A program made the translations under genes and the position numbers. This document shows positions 8,057 to 15,952 of a stretch of 64,000 nucleotides of DNA, piece by piece. This DNA comes from Paraburkholderia monticola. Lineage in GTDB: Bacteria > Pseudomonadota > Gammaproteobacteria > Burkholderiales > Burkholderiaceae. How positions within the stretch are numbered: position 1 is the stretch's first letter; the number at the start of each line of letters is the position of its first letter. Under the pieces are notes generated by a model that was given only the letters and a program-made list of their open reading frames with translations, did no database searches and was not told where the DNA came from. Location of the stretch: NCBI RefSeq assembly GCF_001580545.1, contig NZ_LRBG01000035.1:62001-126000 (forward strand). Direction: 5' to 3'.

Positions 8057-9997
8057 TCACTTACACCCGCTTTCGGTCAATGTCTTTGGCTTGTGTTCTG
8101 CAAGTATGGTCAACAAGGTCTGTTCCGAAACCGGCTTCGACAAAAGCTTCATGCCACTGGCGGCGACTTTTTTGAGCACGGCTGACGAGGTATCTCCCGA
8201 CCACAGGATCGCAGGAATAGAAGCGTCGGTAGCGGCGCGGACCGCCGCAATCGCAGCAACACCGTCCTCATGTTCGAGCCGGTAGTCGGAGAGGATGAAG
8301 TGCGGACCACTTGCCAAAGCCTCGATCCGTAACTGCCCGATGACGTCGTCGGATGATTCTCCCGCCACGACGTAGCAGCCATGCTCGATCAGGCGCATCG
8401 ATATCTCGACCCTCAGGTCGCTATCGTCCTCGATGATCGCCACGACCATATTGGTCAGGTCCGTGTCGTCGTTGTCAACCGTATGAACCGCGAGCAATTC
8501 TGACGGGATGAGCCCTATGAAGGGGACCGTAACCGAAAAGCGCGATCCGCGACCCGGTGTCGAGTCCACGTCCAGTTCGTGACCAAGAAGGTCCGCGAGC
8601 CCCTGGACAATCGACAGACCCAGTCCGAATCCTTTTTCACGATTTCTCTCGGGATTGTCGACCTGTACATAGCTTTTGAAGATATCCCCTTGTCTATCTT
8701 CAGGGATACCGATTCCGTTGTCCCAAACGCTTACCTTGACGTGGTTGCCATGCCTTTGGCAGCTCACCAGAATATGTCCTTTCCTTCCTCCCTGTTCGGA
8801 GGGCGTGTATCGGACCGCGTTGATCACCATATTCCGGACGATCCTGTCTAACGCATGTCGATCTGTCCGGACCAGATAGGGTCGGCTATGGAGGCTCAAC
8901 TTCAACCCCTTCGCCTCGGCCAGCGGCTGCATATCCACAACGATGCCGAGTAAAAGGGAGGGCAGCGCCAACTCCTGAATTTCCACATTCCATGTGCCGG
9001 ACTCGAGGCGGCAGATATCCAGCGCGCCGTTGATCATGCCTTCCATCGCGTCCACTTGCCTTTGCGCCATCGCGACGTCTTCGGCCAGATGGGTTGATTC
9101 AATGGTCCGCTCGATATAGTTCAACTTCAAACCAAGCGTGGTGAGTGGTTGGCGCAAGTCATGGCTTATCGCCGCGATAAATTGGCTCTTCTCTGCGGTT
9201 GCGGCTTCGGCCTGCGATCGCGCCTCCTCGAGAATGACCTCCTTTGCACATGCGCGCTTCTGATCATTGCAAATAAACCATGCCATGACACAGTAGCCAA
9301 TCAGTTGAGCCGTATTCCAGTCAAACATTCCCGGACGCTTAATAAATAGCACCGGTGCCATGCTAAATCCGAACGGGATAGCGCCGAACACAAGTGAACC
9401 TAAGGTCGCACGAACACTAGGCGCGAGCAGCAGCAAGGTAAATGCATGGCTGATCATCGTCAGTTCCATGAAGTTATACCTGCGCAATTTAAAGTAATAA
9501 CCATGGAGGAGCGAGAAGTCGGGCGCGCTTAAACCAAAGCTACCCGCCGCCCACCAGAACGACGTCAGCATCACCAATGCCGCCCACGCCCAATGCATCT
9601 GCTCGATCGCGTCGTTGCCAGCGTGCTTTGGGAGCGCCGTGGTCTTTTTCAGTAAGTATGTCGCCAGGGGGGCGGCCATTCCCCACAGTCCGGCAAGCCA
9701 GACGTCGCGGAACCAAGGTATATCCCAAACTCCAAATACGAACCAGAGCGAACTTCCGATCAACATTAGCGCGATGCAATATGTCGCTCGACGGGACAGT
9801 GATGCCAATAACTCGCGTTTGACGAGGAGATCCTGCTCGGCACTGAGTGCCGCAACCGGTCCCAGAAACAGATTCGCAAATTCAGCGAAACTGCGGCGCT
9901 CGATTTTCTGAACCGTTTCATTCACGCCCAGTGATGTACCAGCGCCGGGCTGTTCGCCTTCGTCGGAATCACGTCGTGTTTGAATACAGGACGCCAT
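8057..9997 (-). CDS. Hybrid sensor histidine kinase, copy B
   Basis: Encodes 646 residues with the same order as copy A: cytoplasmic start, multi-pass membrane sensor (about 70-245), HisKA with His279 in AAISHDLRQPL, HATPase_c, and a receiver with Asp571 and Lys621. All key residues are intact, so it is not a decayed copy. Against copy A the largest differences are in the first hydrophobic hairpin (WFVFGVWDIPWFRDVW here; AAYGSWINTPAIYLLSRPVW in A) and between later membrane segments, while H, N, G and receiver motifs match almost residue for residue. It is promoter-proximal in the pair and probably co-transcribed with copy A (154-bp gap). Facing regulator: 5218-5916. Confidence 0.92.
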   Translation of the reverse strand: MASCIQTRRDSDEGEQPGAGTSLGVNETVQKIERRSFAEFANLFLGPVAALSAEQDLLVKRELLASLSRRATYCIALMLIGSSLWFVFGVWDIPWFRDVWLAGLWGMAAPLATYLLKKTTALPKHAGNDAIEQMHWAWAALVMLTSFWWAAGSFGLSAPDFSLLHGYYFKLRRYNFMELTMISHAFTLLLLAPSVRATLGSLVFGAIPFGFSMAPVLFIKRPGMFDWNTAQLIGYCVMAWFICNDQKRACAKEVILEEARSQAEAATAEKSQFIAAISHDLRQPLTTLGLKLNYIERTIESTHLAEDVAMAQRQVDAMEGMINGALDICRLESGTWNVEIQELALPSLLLGIVVDMQPLAEAKGLKLSLHSRPYLVRTDRHALDRIVRNMVINAVRYTPSEQGGRKGHILVSCQRHGNHVKVSVWDNGIGIPEDRQGDIFKSYVQVDNPERNREKGFGLGLSIVQGLADLLGHELDVDSTPGRGSRFSVTVPFIGLIPSELLAVHTVDNDDTDLTNMVVAIIEDDSDLRVEISMRLIEHGCYVVAGESSDDVIGQLRIEALASGPHFILSDYRLEHEDGVAAIAAVRAATDASIPAILWSGDTSSAVLKKVAASGMKLLSKPVSEQTLLTILAEHKPKTLTESGCK

Positions 9998-10098
9998 GAG
10001 AGGCCTCCCTGTATCGGCTTCGGCATGCGCTCCATTGTGCTACTGGTCCGCCAGCAAGTCGATGGACAAGTGTTCGGTCATGACCGAACAAAAGTTCG
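8057..10098 (-). repeat. Tandem duplication unit B (kinase gene plus leader)
   Basis: Second unit of the tandem duplication described at 5953-8004. The conserved leader inverted repeat CGAACAAAAGTTCG is at 10085-10098 here. The upstream limit of similarity is near 10100. Confidence 0.85.
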
Positions 10099-10538
10099 TG
10101 GTCCACGCAGCGGAGTCCTCTCTGAGATGTGCCGGATGTGCCGAACTCGTAAAGCCACACCGAACAATTATCCGACCGCAAAGGAACATTTAATGCCGAA
10201 CATCAAATGGTCGAACCAAATACAACTGACATGTTTGCGCGCGGGAATAATGAAACATAATTCGAGGCAGGGAAGGCGTCCTTCTCCGCGCGATGATTCA
10301 CGTTCTTTTCTTTTCGCACGCCTATTGCACTGTCGTCTGCAATGAGCCATTAGGCTTCCTGAGTGTTCGGTTAGCCATCAATCCAGGAGACAAGGACCTT
10401 AAGTGCGTGACTTCTTCTATCGGCTTCCTCGACGCGCCCATATCTCGTCCAACTGTATCGGGCCGGTGAGTTTCTGCATCAGCATTCGAGCCGTCGTTAC
10501 ACGACGTTCTCGTTCAACCAGAGTCAAGGAGCTTCATC
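9998..10538. promoter_or_regulatory. Leader of the kinase pair and gap before a DUF4148 gene
   Basis: A 541-bp stretch with no convincing gene. It should contain the minus-strand promoter of the kinase pair; the perfect inverted repeat CGAACAAAAGTTCG (10085-10098) also occurs upstream of the second kinase and may be an operator or an mRNA hairpin. The remaining 10.2-10.5 kb is A+T-richer than average and should hold the plus-strand promoter of the next gene; I could not pick convincing -35/-10 boxes. Confidence 0.4.
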
Positions 10539-10892
10539 ATGAAAACCCTTGTATGCCTTGTCCTCGCCAGCGGTGCGCTGGCTGGCCCGGTGGTCAGCTT
10601 CGCTCAGAGCACCGAGCCGGTCACCCGCGAGCAGGTGCGCGCGGATCTGATCCGTCTGGAGGAGACCGGCTATCATCCCGGCGACGGCGACCAGACGACG
10701 TATCCCGCGCAAATCCAGGCAGCTGAAGCGAAGATCGCCGCTCACGACAGCCAGCAGGTGGCCAACACCGCCGTCGGCGGTACGACGATGAACGGCACCT
10801 CGGCGGCCGGCAGTTCCTCGCGTCTGCCGATGCCCTCGCCATCGTCGTGCGTCGGCCCTGCAAGTTTCTGCAACACCTTCTTCGGCAACTGA
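10539..10892 (+). CDS. DUF4148 domain-containing periplasmic protein
   Basis: Encodes 117 residues. A Sec signal peptide (cleavage probably after SFA, near residue 22) is followed by the typical DUF4148 pattern: VTREQVRADLIRLEETGY, then a GDGDQTTYPAQIQAAEAKIAA stretch. DUF4148 proteins are small exported proteins abundant in Burkholderiaceae, with no defined function. The C-terminal third is low-complexity Ser/Pro and has two cysteines (SSCVGPASFCN) that could pair. The start has GGAG 10 bases upstream. It stands alone between the kinase block and a universal stress protein on the other strand. Confidence 0.88.
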   Translation: MKTLVCLVLASGALAGPVVSFAQSTEPVTREQVRADLIRLEETGYHPGDGDQTTYPAQIQAAEAKIAAHDSQQVANTAVGGTTMNGTSAAGSSSRLPMPSPSSCVGPASFCNTFFGN

Positions 10893-10961
10893 CAGCCGAT
10901 GGCTCGGCTGACACCGCTCAGACGATCCGGGTAACGAGCCGGAATCGTCTGGGGGCGGCGT

Positions 10962-11447
10962 TCATACAAATGGCATTTCGTCCGTCGACTCGTGCTCAGC
11001 CTTCGCGCGACGTTTTTTGGTCATTGCCGGATCGCGCACGATGGTGACAGCGCAAGGTGCATAGGCGAGCACCTGGCGGGCAACCGAGCCGATCAGCCAG
11101 CGATCGAACGGCGTATGACCGCGATGCCCAACGACCAGATGATCGATATCGTGCTGCTCTGCGTAGAGCACGATTTCCTTCGCGGGCTGCCCGACGATGA
11201 GATCGAACTCGGGATGTTCGCCATCGGAGTTGAGCGTCGCCTTGAGGTGGTCGAGGACCTCGTTGGCATGGCGCAACTCGTGATCGATCAGTTCGCGTCT
11301 TTCCAGTTCTATCGCGCCCCAATCCGGCGCGCGCGCCACGACAAGCACATGCAGGCGCGCATCAAAACGCTTCGCGAGATCGATTGCGAAAGTGACCGCC
11401 TGTCGCGCAGATGGCGACCCGTCATAACCTACCAGAACGTTCTGCAT
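10962..11447 (-). CDS. Universal stress protein, UspA family
   Basis: Encodes 161 residues with a single Usp domain. The N-terminal strand and Asp (NVLVGYDGSPSARQAV) and the ATP-binding pattern VGHRGHTPFDRWLIGSVARQVLAYAPCAVTIV (G-x2-G-x9-G(S/T)) are visible, so it is probably an ATP-binding type. I chose the ATG at 11447; the long upstream extension is not Usp-like and has poor coding character. The last 20 residues are a charged tail (MTKKRRAKAEHES). Usp proteins act in the cytosol during starvation and oxidative stress. It stands alone. Confidence 0.88.
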   Translation of the reverse strand: MQNVLVGYDGSPSARQAVTFAIDLAKRFDARLHVLVVARAPDWGAIELERRELIDHELRHANEVLDHLKATLNSDGEHPEFDLIVGQPAKEIVLYAEQHDIDHLVVGHRGHTPFDRWLIGSVARQVLAYAPCAVTIVRDPAMTKKRRAKAEHESTDEMPFV

Positions 11448-11595
11448 GATCTGCTCCTGTCCGGTTCGGACCGAAATCGGCCTTGATTGAACCGCAACCG
11501 TTCCTCCGCTTCGCGGCGTCGGCGCGAAGGCATGTGTGATCCGGCAGGGGGCATGCTGGGTAGACCACGATGCGGTCGACGTCGGCGACGCGAAA

Positions 11596-11784
11596 TCAGT
11601 TGTCGTCGCTTCGGATTGGAAGATGCTCGTGGGGGACAGGCTCCGCGGAATCGGCGTCGGGAAGGTCGTCTTTCCCAGATTTTGCCGGCCCTTGTGCGGC
11701 GGTCTTGGGACCCGTGCTGGACGGGGAATGCGCCGGGCTGGGAGGAGTCCTGTCAGTCGGCTCAGCAGATGGATCGGAGGGCAC
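11596..11784 (-). CDS. Small Pro/Ser-rich hypothetical protein
   Basis: Encodes 62 residues starting at a GTG, with AGGAG 6 bases upstream on the coding strand. The sequence is disordered and rich in Pro, Ser, Ala and acidic residues (for example KSGKDDLPDADSAEPVPHEHLP). The good ribosome-binding site and the codon-position G+C bias are the only support. It is upstream of, and on the same strand as, the universal stress protein, but 148 bp away. Function unknown; a chance open frame remains possible. Confidence 0.45.
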   Translation of the reverse strand: MPSDPSAEPTDRTPPSPAHSPSSTGPKTAAQGPAKSGKDDLPDADSAEPVPHEHLPIRSDDN

Positions 11785-12286
11785 GATATGCTCCTGCGCT
11801 TGCTATATCTCTCATGATAGACCGCAATCCGGGCAGCGCCATTCAAAGACGTAGTCGACTCGCTGTGAAAGCCGGCGAAGTCGGAGCAGACGACGGTTCG
11901 AGCGCAGTGCGGCTCTGCCGGTCAACCTCAAGGTGCAGGTCAACCCGGCGCCCAAATTCATAGGGATTCCCGGTCTCTGCCTGCTGCAGGCGTGAGTGCG
12001 GGTGTCTGCATTATGTGGGCCAGTTGCAGCGCGAAGTTGGGAGACGTCAGTTCGTCTGGGATGCGCGGCACCGTAGCAGGTCGCTCGTTTCACGCAGATA
12101 CGCGACGTCGTCAATGAGCGCAGCGTCGGCTTTCGCTTCCAGTCCGGATCCCCATATAGCTTGAGCGACTTCGTCCGCTGTGAGATTTGACGATGATGCG
12201 CGGGCGTACTTGCCCGCGTTTCATTGGGAATGGTGGCGAAAGCCTAGCTAAGCGACTGAGCAATAGAACTGCGTCTTAAACAGCCG
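11785..12286. other. Gene-free 0.5-kb stretch
   Basis: I see no convincing gene on either strand. A perfect 7-bp stem (CGCGGGC 12199-12205, GCCCGCG 12212-12218, 6-base loop) is followed on the plus strand by TTTCATT, a weak terminator-like hairpin with no obvious plus-strand gene before it. Confidence 0.4.
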
Positions 12287-12586
12287 TCATTGGCCGGCGG
12301 CCGGCGACACTACGCTCGGGGTCGCCAGTGTGTTGTGACTTCCGGGGGCGTTGGTGAGGGATGACGAGCTATTGCTGTTCATGCTATTCGACTGGCCCGA
12401 GTTCGACGCTCCGGCGCCCGAGCCACTCTCCGAACTGGTGGCGCCAGGCGTGCCGTAGCCGCTCGTTGCTTTGGCCGGCGACGCCACGCTCGGGGTCGCC
12501 AGGGTGTTGTTGCTCTGCGCATAAGCGCTGCCCGACAGCATGATTGCGGCGACGGCCGCGATAAGCGTGCTGGTTGTCTTGCTCAT
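12287..12586 (-). CDS. Small secreted protein with repeated NTLATPS motif
   Basis: Encodes 99 residues. The signal peptide is clear (TLIAAVAAIMLSGSAYAQ, cleavage after AYA near residue 23). The mature part is Ser/Asn/Gly-rich and low complexity, and is bracketed by two copies of a short motif: NTLATPSVASPA right after the signal and NTLATPSVVSPA at the C terminus. There are no cysteines. Start at 12586 follows GAGGAG. Function unknown; the repeat suggests a structural or surface role, which is only a guess. It is divergent from the ECF sigma factor gene. Confidence 0.75.
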   Translation of the reverse strand: MSKTTSTLIAAVAAIMLSGSAYAQSNNTLATPSVASPAKATSGYGTPGATSSESGSGAGASNSGQSNSMNSNSSSSLTNAPGSHNTLATPSVVSPAAGQ

Positions 12587-12857
12587 GACTGTGTCTCCTC
12601 GATTGGACCGGAATTGACGACATAGACTGCGCTGACGGCGCGGGGTCAAGTCCATAGCTGATCATATGAAGTTTAGGAAAACGGTCGCCGAAAATTAAAC
12701 GCCTTGTTCGCAAGGGTGAATTTCTCTTTTCGGAATGACGACGGGTGGATCGCGGTCGGCGACAATCAGGGCGAGCTTCAAGCAACCCGGCAGTTGCTCA
12801 TGAAAAGATTTTTCGCGCTCGCCACAATATTCGCGCTCGTGAAACGTCTTCAGACGC

Positions 12858-13439
12858 ATGGAACCGCCACCCACCTCGCAGCCGATGACCGACCGAGACA
12901 GCGACATCACCGCGACCGTGGTGCGTGAGCGCACGAGGCTCGTCAATTTCATCCGGCGTCGGATACGCGACCCGGACGATGCCGAGGACATCCTGCAGGA
13001 CGTGTTCCAAGACTTTGTGCAGGCATACCGCCTTCCCGCTCCGATCGAACAGGCGAGCGCGTGGCTTTTCCGTGCCGCGCGCAACCGCATCATCGATCGC
13101 TTTCGCAAGAAGAAGGAGCAACCGCTGACAGATCTGTCCGATGGCGAGGATGACGCCAGCAGCGAGTATCGCCTCGACCTTGCCCTACCGGCGCACGATG
13201 CCGGTCCCGAAGCTCTCTACGCTCGCGCTCTATTGCTCAAGGCCTTGCAGGACGCGCTCGACGAGTTGTCGCCGAATCAACGTGAGGTATTCATCGCGCA
13301 TGAGCTGGAGGGGCGAGCTTTCAAAGACATGGCGGCGCAAAGCGGTGTCGCGCTCAATACGCTGCTTGCGCGCAAACGCTACGCGGTCTTGCATCTGCGC
13401 GCCAGATTGCAGGCCATTTATGACGAACTGGGTATTTAG
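12858..13439 (+). CDS. ECF-family RNA polymerase sigma factor
   Basis: Encodes 193 residues with sigma regions 2 and 4. Region 2 has RDPDDAEDILQDVFQDF and the helix ASAWLFRAARNRIIDRFRKKK; region 4 has LSPNQREVFIAHELEGRAFKDMAAQSG followed by LLARKRYAVLHLR. Start is uncertain (12858 or the Met at 12885, neither with a strong ribosome-binding site). It leads a run of three genes: 12 bp on is a small membrane protein, then a ferredoxin 2 bp after that. No canonical anti-sigma factor is present, so the membrane protein is the only nearby candidate partner. Confidence 0.92.
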   Translation: MEPPPTSQPMTDRDSDITATVVRERTRLVNFIRRRIRDPDDAEDILQDVFQDFVQAYRLPAPIEQASAWLFRAARNRIIDRFRKKKEQPLTDLSDGEDDASSEYRLDLALPAHDAGPEALYARALLLKALQDALDELSPNQREVFIAHELEGRAFKDMAAQSGVALNTLLARKRYAVLHLRARLQAIYDELGI

Positions 13440-13451
13440 AGGAGTCGACGG

Positions 13452-13760
13452 ATGAACTTCCGAATCAGATGGGTGGGTAAAGCGCTGCTTGTATTGGTTG
13501 CCATAGGCGTGCTCGGGTGGGTTGTCATGACTCTATGGAATTGGGTGGTTCCGGCGCTATTCGTCGGTGCCCGTGCGATCGACTTCGCACACGCGTTGGG
13601 GCTGCTGGTTTTGAGCCGCATCCTGTTCGGCGGATTTCGCGGACACGGCGGCTGGCGCCAACGTCGTTACTGGCGCAAATGGGAAGCGATGACCCCCGAA
13701 GAACGGGAGCAATTCCAGACGGCATGGCGATCGGGCTGCGCCCGGCGCGCGGGAGACTGA
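13452..13760 (+). CDS. Small membrane protein next to ECF sigma gene
   Basis: Encodes 102 residues with two hydrophobic segments (about 10-32 and 35-60) and a basic C-terminal tail containing MTPEEREQFQTAWRSGC. That tail recalls short membrane proteins found beside ECF sigma factors, but I recognise no named family. A GAGG-type ribosome-binding site lies just upstream, 12 bp after the sigma stop. It could regulate the sigma factor or anchor the ferredoxin; both are inferences from position only. Confidence 0.7.
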   Translation: MNFRIRWVGKALLVLVAIGVLGWVVMTLWNWVVPALFVGARAIDFAHALGLLVLSRILFGGFRGHGGWRQRRYWRKWEAMTPEEREQFQTAWRSGCARRAGD

Positions 13761-13762
13761 AC

Positions 13763-14059
13763 ATGCGCGAGAAATCGACGGGCGACTGCAAACAGAAGCC
13801 CGGCGTGATCGCGCCGGTCGTCGACCTGAAACGTTGCGAGGGTAAGGGCGATTGCGTGGAGGTCTGCCCTGAGAACGTGTTCGAGATCCGGCGCATCGAT
13901 CAGGTCGACTATCTCGGCCTCGATTTGATGCATCGCCTTAAGCAACGCGTGCATGGAATGAAAGTCGCCTACACACCGAACGCGCACGCTTGCCTTTCGT
14001 GCGGCCTTTGCGTGACGGCGTGTCCTGAGCGCGCGATCAGGCTTGTCAGAACGGCATAG
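13763..14059 (+). CDS. Ferredoxin with one altered Fe-S motif
   Basis: Encodes 98 residues of a bacterial two-cluster ferredoxin. The C-terminal motif CLSCGLCVTACP is a complete CxxCxxCxxxCP. The N-terminal motif CEGKGDCVEVCP has Lys where the second cysteine belongs, the position also lost in [3Fe-4S]-type sites, so a mixed 3Fe/4Fe protein is likely. About 35 residues separate the two motifs, longer than in minimal ferredoxins. Start is 2 bp after the preceding stop, so it is translationally linked to the membrane protein and ECF sigma genes. The redox partner is unknown. Confidence 0.85.
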   Translation: MREKSTGDCKQKPGVIAPVVDLKRCEGKGDCVEVCPENVFEIRRIDQVDYLGLDLMHRLKQRVHGMKVAYTPNAHACLSCGLCVTACPERAIRLVRTA

Positions 14060-14089
14060 CGCAGAAATGGCGCAGCCATGTCATGTCCC

Positions 14090-14701
14090 TCATCGAACGT
14101 TGTTCTCAACGCACGCCCCGACCCGGCGCCTGCGCACCACCATCAACCAGCATACCCCGCTCGCCGCCAGGATATTCACCGCCGGATAAAACGCCACAGC
14201 AACGCTCCATTTCGGCAGCGCAAGAATCGCGAGCGCGTACTTAAGAACACACAACGCGAAATACAAAAGACTTTCACTCCACGGATCACGAATCGTCTTG
14301 CGAACCGTCGGCCCTAGACCAACGAGTTCGATCAGCGTCACAAGACAGATCGACAACGTCGGATCGTTGGTGAGCATCCACAGCGGAATAGCCGATAAAG
14401 CCGCAACAAGGCAAAGCCAATCAAAAGCGGTCCGCTGCCGTTCGCCGCGAAAAACACTCGCCACGAGAACAAAAAAGCAGGTCGCCGCAATCGCCGCTGT
14501 ACACCACGCCGAAGGACCCGCACCCGCGACGAACTGTCCAACCGCCGCAATCGCCGTGACAACCGACCAGATCAGCCAGGTGAAAAGATGAGGACGGACG
14601 GTGCCGCGCCAGATCGCGAGCCCATAAGGCAGAAACGCGACCACGGAAACGATCGACCCCATGACACCAAACAGTTGGGTCAGGTTCTGATCGAAGCTCA
14701 T
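14090..14701 (-). CDS. Multi-pass membrane protein, PQ-loop/SemiSWEET-like
   Basis: Encodes 203 residues with about seven hydrophobic segments. Two similar patterns of a proline-containing helix end plus Arg-rich turn (VVAFLPYGLAIWRGTVRPH near residue 20, and GLGPTVRKTIRDPWSES near residue 135) look like the paired repeats of PQ-loop proteins, a family of small transporters. This match is by eye and not firm. I chose the Met at 14701. It lies 10 bp downstream of an AraC-family gene on the same strand and is probably co-transcribed with it. Confidence 0.75.
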   Translation of the reverse strand: MSFDQNLTQLFGVMGSIVSVVAFLPYGLAIWRGTVRPHLFTWLIWSVVTAIAAVGQFVAGAGPSAWCTAAIAATCFFVLVASVFRGERQRTAFDWLCLVAALSAIPLWMLTNDPTLSICLVTLIELVGLGPTVRKTIRDPWSESLLYFALCVLKYALAILALPKWSVAVAFYPAVNILAASGVCWLMVVRRRRVGACVENNVR

Positions 14702-14711
14702 CACGTGAGGC

Positions 14712-15731
14712 TCACGCCCGACACCGCCCCCGATACTGCGCCGGTGGCGCCCCGCACGCACGCGTAAAAAACCGCGTAAATGCCGTCGTCGATGCGAAGC
14801 CGACCCGTTCGCTGATCTCGCTGATCGACATCGGGGTATGCGTGAGCAGTGTGCGCGCTTCGTCGATGCGCGTTTGCGTCAGCACCTCGCTGAAAGTCTT
14901 ACGCTCCGCCGCGAGCTTGCGTTGCAACGTCCAACGCGTCAGCGACAGCCGCTCGCAGACGATCGTCTGCAGGCTCTTCGGCTCGATCGCATCGGCGTGC
15001 TCGCGCAACACGTCACGCAGACATCGCTCGACCGTCGGGGAAAAGCGGCCCTGCTCGCGAATCCGCTGCAAAATCCCATGCGCGGCGTGCAGATGAATCT
15101 TCGAGAGCGGTGCGTTGTAGATCTCGAACGCGCGATCGAGCGCCGCCGATTGCAACACCATCCGATTGCGCGCCTGATCGAGTTGAACGCGCACACCCAA
15201 CGCCGCGCCCAGTGACGGGATCCCGCCACACCGCGAATCGGTGATGCCCGCATCGCGCACGCGCAGTCGCGCGTCATAGAGCTTCGCCACACTCGCGATC
15301 AGCGCGAAATTGCCCAGCGCGCTCGATGCGCTGCGCCCTTCACCTTCCATCACGTAGTCGAAGGCGATTTCGTCGCCGTGCTCCTGCATGACCACCCAGT
15401 CGACATTACCGATCAAGTCGCGGTACGTGACGTAATTACGCAATGCGTCGCGCAGCGTCGGACTATTGCAGAGCACACCTGCCAGCTCCGGAAAGTAAAG
15501 CAGGCCGTCCAGCACGTCGCCCTCGGGTGCGCCGTGCGTGATGCAGTTCTCCGCGAGCTGGAGCATCGCGACATGCTTGTCGCCCGGGACTCGTGCGTCC
15601 GTCGCGGCGATGTCGGCTTCGTCGAGGCCAATATCGTGGGCGACTTTCGTGCGATCGAGCCCCGCGCGCTCCGCCGCGTCGAGCATTCCTCGATAGATAC
15701 GCGCTGATACGGACTTCTGACGCAAATCCAC
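14712..15731 (-). CDS. AraC-family regulator with arabinose-binding-like domain
   Basis: Encodes 339 residues. The C terminus holds the AraC/XylS double HTH (about 240-335: RLSLTRWTLQRKLAAERKTFSEVL and MSISEISERVGFASTTAFTRFFTRACG). The N-terminal 200 residues fit the Arabinose_bd-type domain found in OruR/ArgR-like AraC regulators. Start at 15731. It is divergent from the GH3 beta-glucosidase-like lipoprotein at 15953 (221 bp apart) and upstream of a membrane protein gene. It may control either; no operator repeat stood out. Confidence 0.9.
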   Translation of the reverse strand: MDLRQKSVSARIYRGMLDAAERAGLDRTKVAHDIGLDEADIAATDARVPGDKHVAMLQLAENCITHGAPEGDVLDGLLYFPELAGVLCNSPTLRDALRNYVTYRDLIGNVDWVVMQEHGDEIAFDYVMEGEGRSASSALGNFALIASVAKLYDARLRVRDAGITDSRCGGIPSLGAALGVRVQLDQARNRMVLQSAALDRAFEIYNAPLSKIHLHAAHGILQRIREQGRFSPTVERCLRDVLREHADAIEPKSLQTIVCERLSLTRWTLQRKLAAERKTFSEVLTQTRIDEARTLLTHTPMSISEISERVGFASTTAFTRFFTRACGAPPAQYRGRCRA

Positions 15732-15952
15732 TCTGCCTCCTCTGGTCGAACCCTGTCTGCGGGTTTTCCTGACTCTTCATTGGTCAAGAGCTGCACCCAT
15801 CGGTCAAGCGCGTTTTGGGCGCATCCCTAGAATTTCTTACGGCGCGTTACCTCGAGCGCTAAGCGTAGCAGGACGCGTCGCCTACCGGTAGAGCGTCGAT
15901 GCACCGCTATGCACTGCGAATCGCATTACCGACAACGACAATACGGAGCGAG

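Noticed and set aside
8057..9997. Second kinase as a decayed duplicate
   Set aside because: All catalytic and receiver residues are intact and the frame is open throughout, so it is likely functional.
12199..12218. Plus-strand hairpin as the terminator of a small RNA
   Set aside because: The U-run is only three bases and no promoter-like sequence stands out before it; kept only as a remark.
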